DNA of 8,542 nt from a candidate division NC10 bacterium CSP1-5 (GTDB taxonomy: Bacteria > Methylomirabilota > Methylomirabilia > Methylomirabilales > CSP1-5): positions 1-8,542 of the forward strand of contig LDXR01000033.1 of the NCBI GenBank assembly GCA_001443495.1. The letters run 5' to 3'. How positions within the stretch are numbered: the stretch's first letter is position 1; every line of letters begins with the position of its first letter. A program made the translations under genes and the position numbers. Positions 7,136 through 8,542 of this stretch are shown in pieces. The notes beneath the pieces are model-generated. The model had not been told where the DNA came from, searched no databases, and saw only the letters and a list, made by a program, of their open reading frames with translations.

Positions 7136-7776
7136 GATGATCCGATTCCCTTCCCCGCCGGGGGCAGGAGAAAGATGTGGAGCTGCCGGGGTCCGTGGAC
7201 ACCGATGGTGAGCACCCGCTCGATATCCGCGGTGCGACTCGGCCCCGTCACCCACGAGAGATAGGACGGCCGGCCCTGAAGGCAGGATCTCAGGATCAGG
7301 TAGCGGGTCAGGAGCAGACCCTCTTCCAGCGAGTCCACCACCGTATCCTGGTGTAGGAGGGCCACATGGATTTCCGGAAGCATGGTGAGCAGACGCGCGT
7401 CCACCTCATCCAGATGGACAACGATCGAGCCGGTCTCGGCTACGCCTGCCGTCGCCCGAGTCACCCCGATTTCAGCATGACCGATCCCGTCGGGACTCGG
7501 CCCAGTCACCAGACTGACGCCTGCCTCGATCAGGGCAGCCTCCAGATTCAGTTCTCGGGCAAGGTCACCGTCGGTCGCCTGACAGAGGGTAATTCCCTGG
7601 GCCTTGGCCAGCGCGGCAATGGAGAATCCCACCGCCTGCGGATCGACTGCTTGACGGACGACTCCCCCGGCGCGCTCCGCCTCGGCCACAAAGCGAGATA
7701 GGATGGAAGATTGACGGCGGCGGCTCGCTTCCCACGTTTGGTACACGCGCTCTTCCACGTGGCGCAGCAGAGGCAT
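7132..7776 (-). CDS. lutC: LutC-type LUD domain protein, lactate oxidation
   Basis: A 214-residue LUD-domain protein matching LutC/LldG (B. subtilis LutC is about 240 residues). It is the third component of the iron-sulfur lactate utilisation system that converts L-lactate to pyruvate. Typical segments are visible: GIGHAEIGVTRATAGVAETGSIVV (about 97-120), ARLLTMLPEIHVALL (127-141) and the C-terminal VTGPSRTADIERVLTIGVHGPRQLHIFLL (176-204). There is no cysteine cluster, as expected, since the clusters sit in LutB and LutA. ATG 7776 is preferred because GGAGG lies 8 nt upstream; the frame remains open to 7842, but that extension overlaps the putative promoter and looks non-coding. The stop overlaps the lutBA start by 4 nt. 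It is the first gene of the unit, the reverse of the classical lutA-lutB-lutC order. A -35-like TTGACA lies at 7862-7857. Confidence 0.9.
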   Translation of the reverse strand: MPLLRHVEERVYQTWEASRRRQSSILSRFVAEAERAGGVVRQAVDPQAVGFSIAALAKAQGITLCQATDGDLARELNLEAALIEAGVSLVTGPSPDGIGHAEIGVTRATAGVAETGSIVVHLDEVDARLLTMLPEIHVALLHQDTVVDSLEEGLLLTRYLILRSCLQGRPSYLSWVTGPSRTADIERVLTIGVHGPRQLHIFLLPPAGKGIGSS

Positions 7777-7832
7777 GGACGGCCCCTCCTGGGGGGAGCG
7801 TCGAGACAGGATGACGTGCAGGTTGGGCCTTC

Positions 7833-7862
7833 TACGTAGCACTGGCGTGAGCGAAATGTCAA
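7833..7862 (-). promoter_or_regulatory. candidate promoter for the lutC unit
   Basis: On the minus strand a perfect TTGACA (7862-7857) stands about 80 nt before the lutC start codon. The -10 is unclear: an 18-bp spacer leads to TACGTA (7838-7833), which matches TATAAT poorly. This sequence is the core of a perfect 8-bp palindrome CTACGTAG (7832-7839), which could be an operator or a coincidence. I saw no GntR/LldR-like operator. A weak -10 would suit an activated or alternative-sigma promoter. Confidence 0.4.
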
Positions 7863-7888
7863 GGGCGGAAAGGGCAGAGACCGACCCT

Positions 7889-7911
7889 GGGGCTCAGGGG
7901 AGCCGGGGGGG
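7889..7911 (+). other. putative G-quadruplex / GC hairpin tract
   Basis: The plus strand reads GGGG-CTCA-GGGG-AGCC followed by seven G, which fits the four-tract G3+N1-7 pattern. The same stretch can form a competing hairpin GGCTC (7891-7895) / GAGCC (7900-7904) with a 4-nt loop. It sits between lutC and the divergent membrane protein gene. Confidence 0.5.
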
Positions 7912-7992
7912 ACTCAGCAGGTTGGGCTTCTGTTTCGCACAGGTGCGTGCTAAACTGCGACCACCGTGTCTTCCTCCAGAGGGAGCGATCCT

Positions 7993-8376
7993 ATGGGCGA
8001 GAAGGAGATCCGAGGTGCGGTCAGGCTGGAGGAGGACCGCCCCCAATTCTTGATTCGCCTGTTCCTTACGGCGGTCACCGGGTTTAATCTCGTGCTGGCC
8101 TCCGCACAGCTCCTCCGCGGAAACTGGGGATGGGGGATCACGCTGCTCGTGGTGGGGGTGGTGGTCCCCGGGATGATCCCCTTTCTGCGACTCATTCAAG
8201 GCTATAAAGAGGGAAGGATCCCGCTGTCATGGCGAGAGCCGCTCGCCTTTGGCATCGGCGCCGTTGACGCCGTGGCCATCATCAACCGGTGGAGGGATGG
8301 CCTCGAGGTCACCTCGTGGGTCTCCGTCTTTCTCATCTCCAGCCTTCTGGCCTTCCTCCTCCTCGCCGAAAGCTGA
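7993..8376 (+). CDS. small multi-pass membrane protein, unrecognised
   Basis: I do not recognise the family. The 127-residue product has a charged N-terminus (about residues 1-20) and hydrophobic segments at about 22-41 (LFLTAVTGFNLVLASAQLL), 46-68 (WGITLLVVGVVVPGMIPFL) and 108-125 (WVSVFLISSLLAFLLLA), with a weaker one at about 84-98. It is therefore an inner-membrane protein with three or four helices. No catalytic motif, Cys pair or lipobox is visible. ATG 7993 is preferred because GAGGGAG ends 7 nt upstream (7979-7985). An in-frame GTG at 7966 would add nine polar residues and has less support. A weak -10-like TAAACT lies at 7951-7956 without a matching -35. It is transcribed divergently from lutC, so shared regulation is possible, but nothing shows that it transports lactate; it is far smaller than a LutP/LldP permease. 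Confidence 0.75.
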   Translation: MGEKEIRGAVRLEEDRPQFLIRLFLTAVTGFNLVLASAQLLRGNWGWGITLLVVGVVVPGMIPFLRLIQGYKEGRIPLSWREPLAFGIGAVDAVAIINRWRDGLEVTSWVSVFLISSLLAFLLLAES

Positions 8377-8389
8377 AGCCGCCCCGATA

Positions 8390-8413
8390 GTCCAAAGTCC
8401 AACGTCCAAGGTC
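8390..8413 (+). repeat. tandem 7-mer repeat, about 3.4 copies
   Basis: Three consecutive units GTCCAAA, GTCCAAC and GTCCAAG followed by GTC share the consensus GTCCAAN. It begins 13 nt after the stop codon of the membrane protein gene. The seventh base differs in every unit, an odd pattern for simple slippage. Confidence 0.75.
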
Positions 8414-8430
8414 TCGCGGATGGCGCCTGT

Positions 8431-8474
8431 GGTTCGACAGGGCTTCGACGGTGAGCTCAGCCGAACCGCTCACC
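8431..8474. repeat. extragenic palindrome (REP-like) with competing stems
   Basis: GGTGAGC (8450-8456) and GCTCACC (8468-8474) form a perfect 7-bp stem with an 11-nt loop. GGTTCG (8431-8436) and CGAACC (8462-8467) form an alternative 6-bp outer stem, extended inside by GCT / AGC. The sequence resembles the TTCGACAGG...GGTGAGC...CGAACC type of interspersed extragenic repeat that I recall from many environmental bacterial genomes. Only one copy is in this window, so dispersal cannot be shown here. Confidence 0.55.
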
Positions 8475-8486
8475 ACCCCGAGGAAG

Positions 8487-8519
8487 ATCGAGGGGCGGTC
8501 CAATGTTCTATTGCTCGAT
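8487..8519. other. nested inverted repeat in the non-coding tail
   Basis: ATCGAG (8487-8492) pairs with CTCGAT (8514-8519). Inside it CAAT (8501-8504) pairs with ATTG (8510-8513) around a 5-nt loop, with an 8-nt one-sided bulge. No T-run follows, so it is not a typical terminator. I see no gene from 8377 to the window end. Confidence 0.35.
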
Positions 8520-8542
8520 TGTCACAAGGTGAGATGCGTGTG

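Noticed and set aside
7136-7255. N-terminal extension of lutBA by 40 residues
   Set aside because: It overlaps lutC deeply and is unlike LutB; the ATGA overlap at 7135-7132 gives a natural start.
6443-7264. Plus-strand open frame (273 codons) opposite lutBA and the lutC end
   Set aside because: It is an antisense shadow of a GC-rich gene; it shows no recognisable motif and overlaps the LUD domain coding sequence.
8390-8413. CRISPR array
   Set aside because: Units are 7 nt with no spacers, and no cas gene is present.
1-8542. Compositional break between the TRAP/amidase block and the rest
   Set aside because: Hand counts of 60-base samples overlap: 44/60 GC at 541-600 and 41/60 at 1441-1500, versus 41/60 at 2581-2640, 37/60 at 4201-4260 and 34/60 at 3901-3960. 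This is too variable to claim a transfer boundary.

Overview
The window looks like a piece of a GC-rich environmental bacterial chromosome. I see no rRNA, tRNA, phage, transposase, integrase or CRISPR signal. TRAP uptake, an amidase, a LUD-type lactate oxidation operon and an extragenic palindrome of this kind would suit an uncultivated soil or groundwater lineage such as Rokubacteria/Methylomirabilota (NC10) or a deltaproteobacterial-grade group. That placement is a low-confidence impression from gene content.

Layout. (1) 1-1835, + strand: the 3' end of a TRAP transporter large permease (dctM), then 48 bp later an amidase-signature hydrolase, probably one uptake-plus-hydrolysis operon. (2) 1836-1958: a convergent gap with no clear terminator. 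(3) 1959-3217, - strand: an NAD(P)-binding epimerase-like protein of the TIGR01777/YfcH type followed by an unrecognised 106-residue protein. A near-consensus sigma-70-type promoter (TTGACA, 17 bp, TAGAGT) precedes them. (4) 3317-3352: a strong intrinsic terminator with a UUCG tetraloop, closing the next transcription unit. (5) 3375-7776, - strand, transcribed as lutC, then a LutB-LutA fusion, then an aldehyde dehydrogenase. lutC and the fusion overlap by 4 nt (ATGA). A 104-nt structured gap precedes the dehydrogenase. (6) 7777-7992: a divergent intergenic region with a TTGACA element facing lutC and a G-rich tract that fits the G-quadruplex pattern. (7) 7993-8376, + strand: a small unrecognised multi-pass membrane protein. 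(8) 8377-8542: non-coding tail with a 7-mer tandem repeat and an extragenic palindrome.

How the genes work together. LutC plus the fused LutB-LutA protein make a complete cytoplasmic iron-sulfur lactate-oxidising machinery (lactate to pyruvate). The co-directional aldehyde dehydrogenase is GabD-like overall. It carries the NAD-type Glu in the cofactor motif and a Tyr where I recall succinate-semialdehyde dehydrogenases having a substrate-binding Ser. An aldehyde-to-hydroxyacid-to-pyruvate route, for example lactaldehyde to lactate to pyruvate, is a reasonable but unproven reading. I found no wholly new system. The most distinctive items are the lutC-lutBA-aldehyde dehydrogenase arrangement, the structured gap before the dehydrogenase, and the start-site conflict at the amidase.
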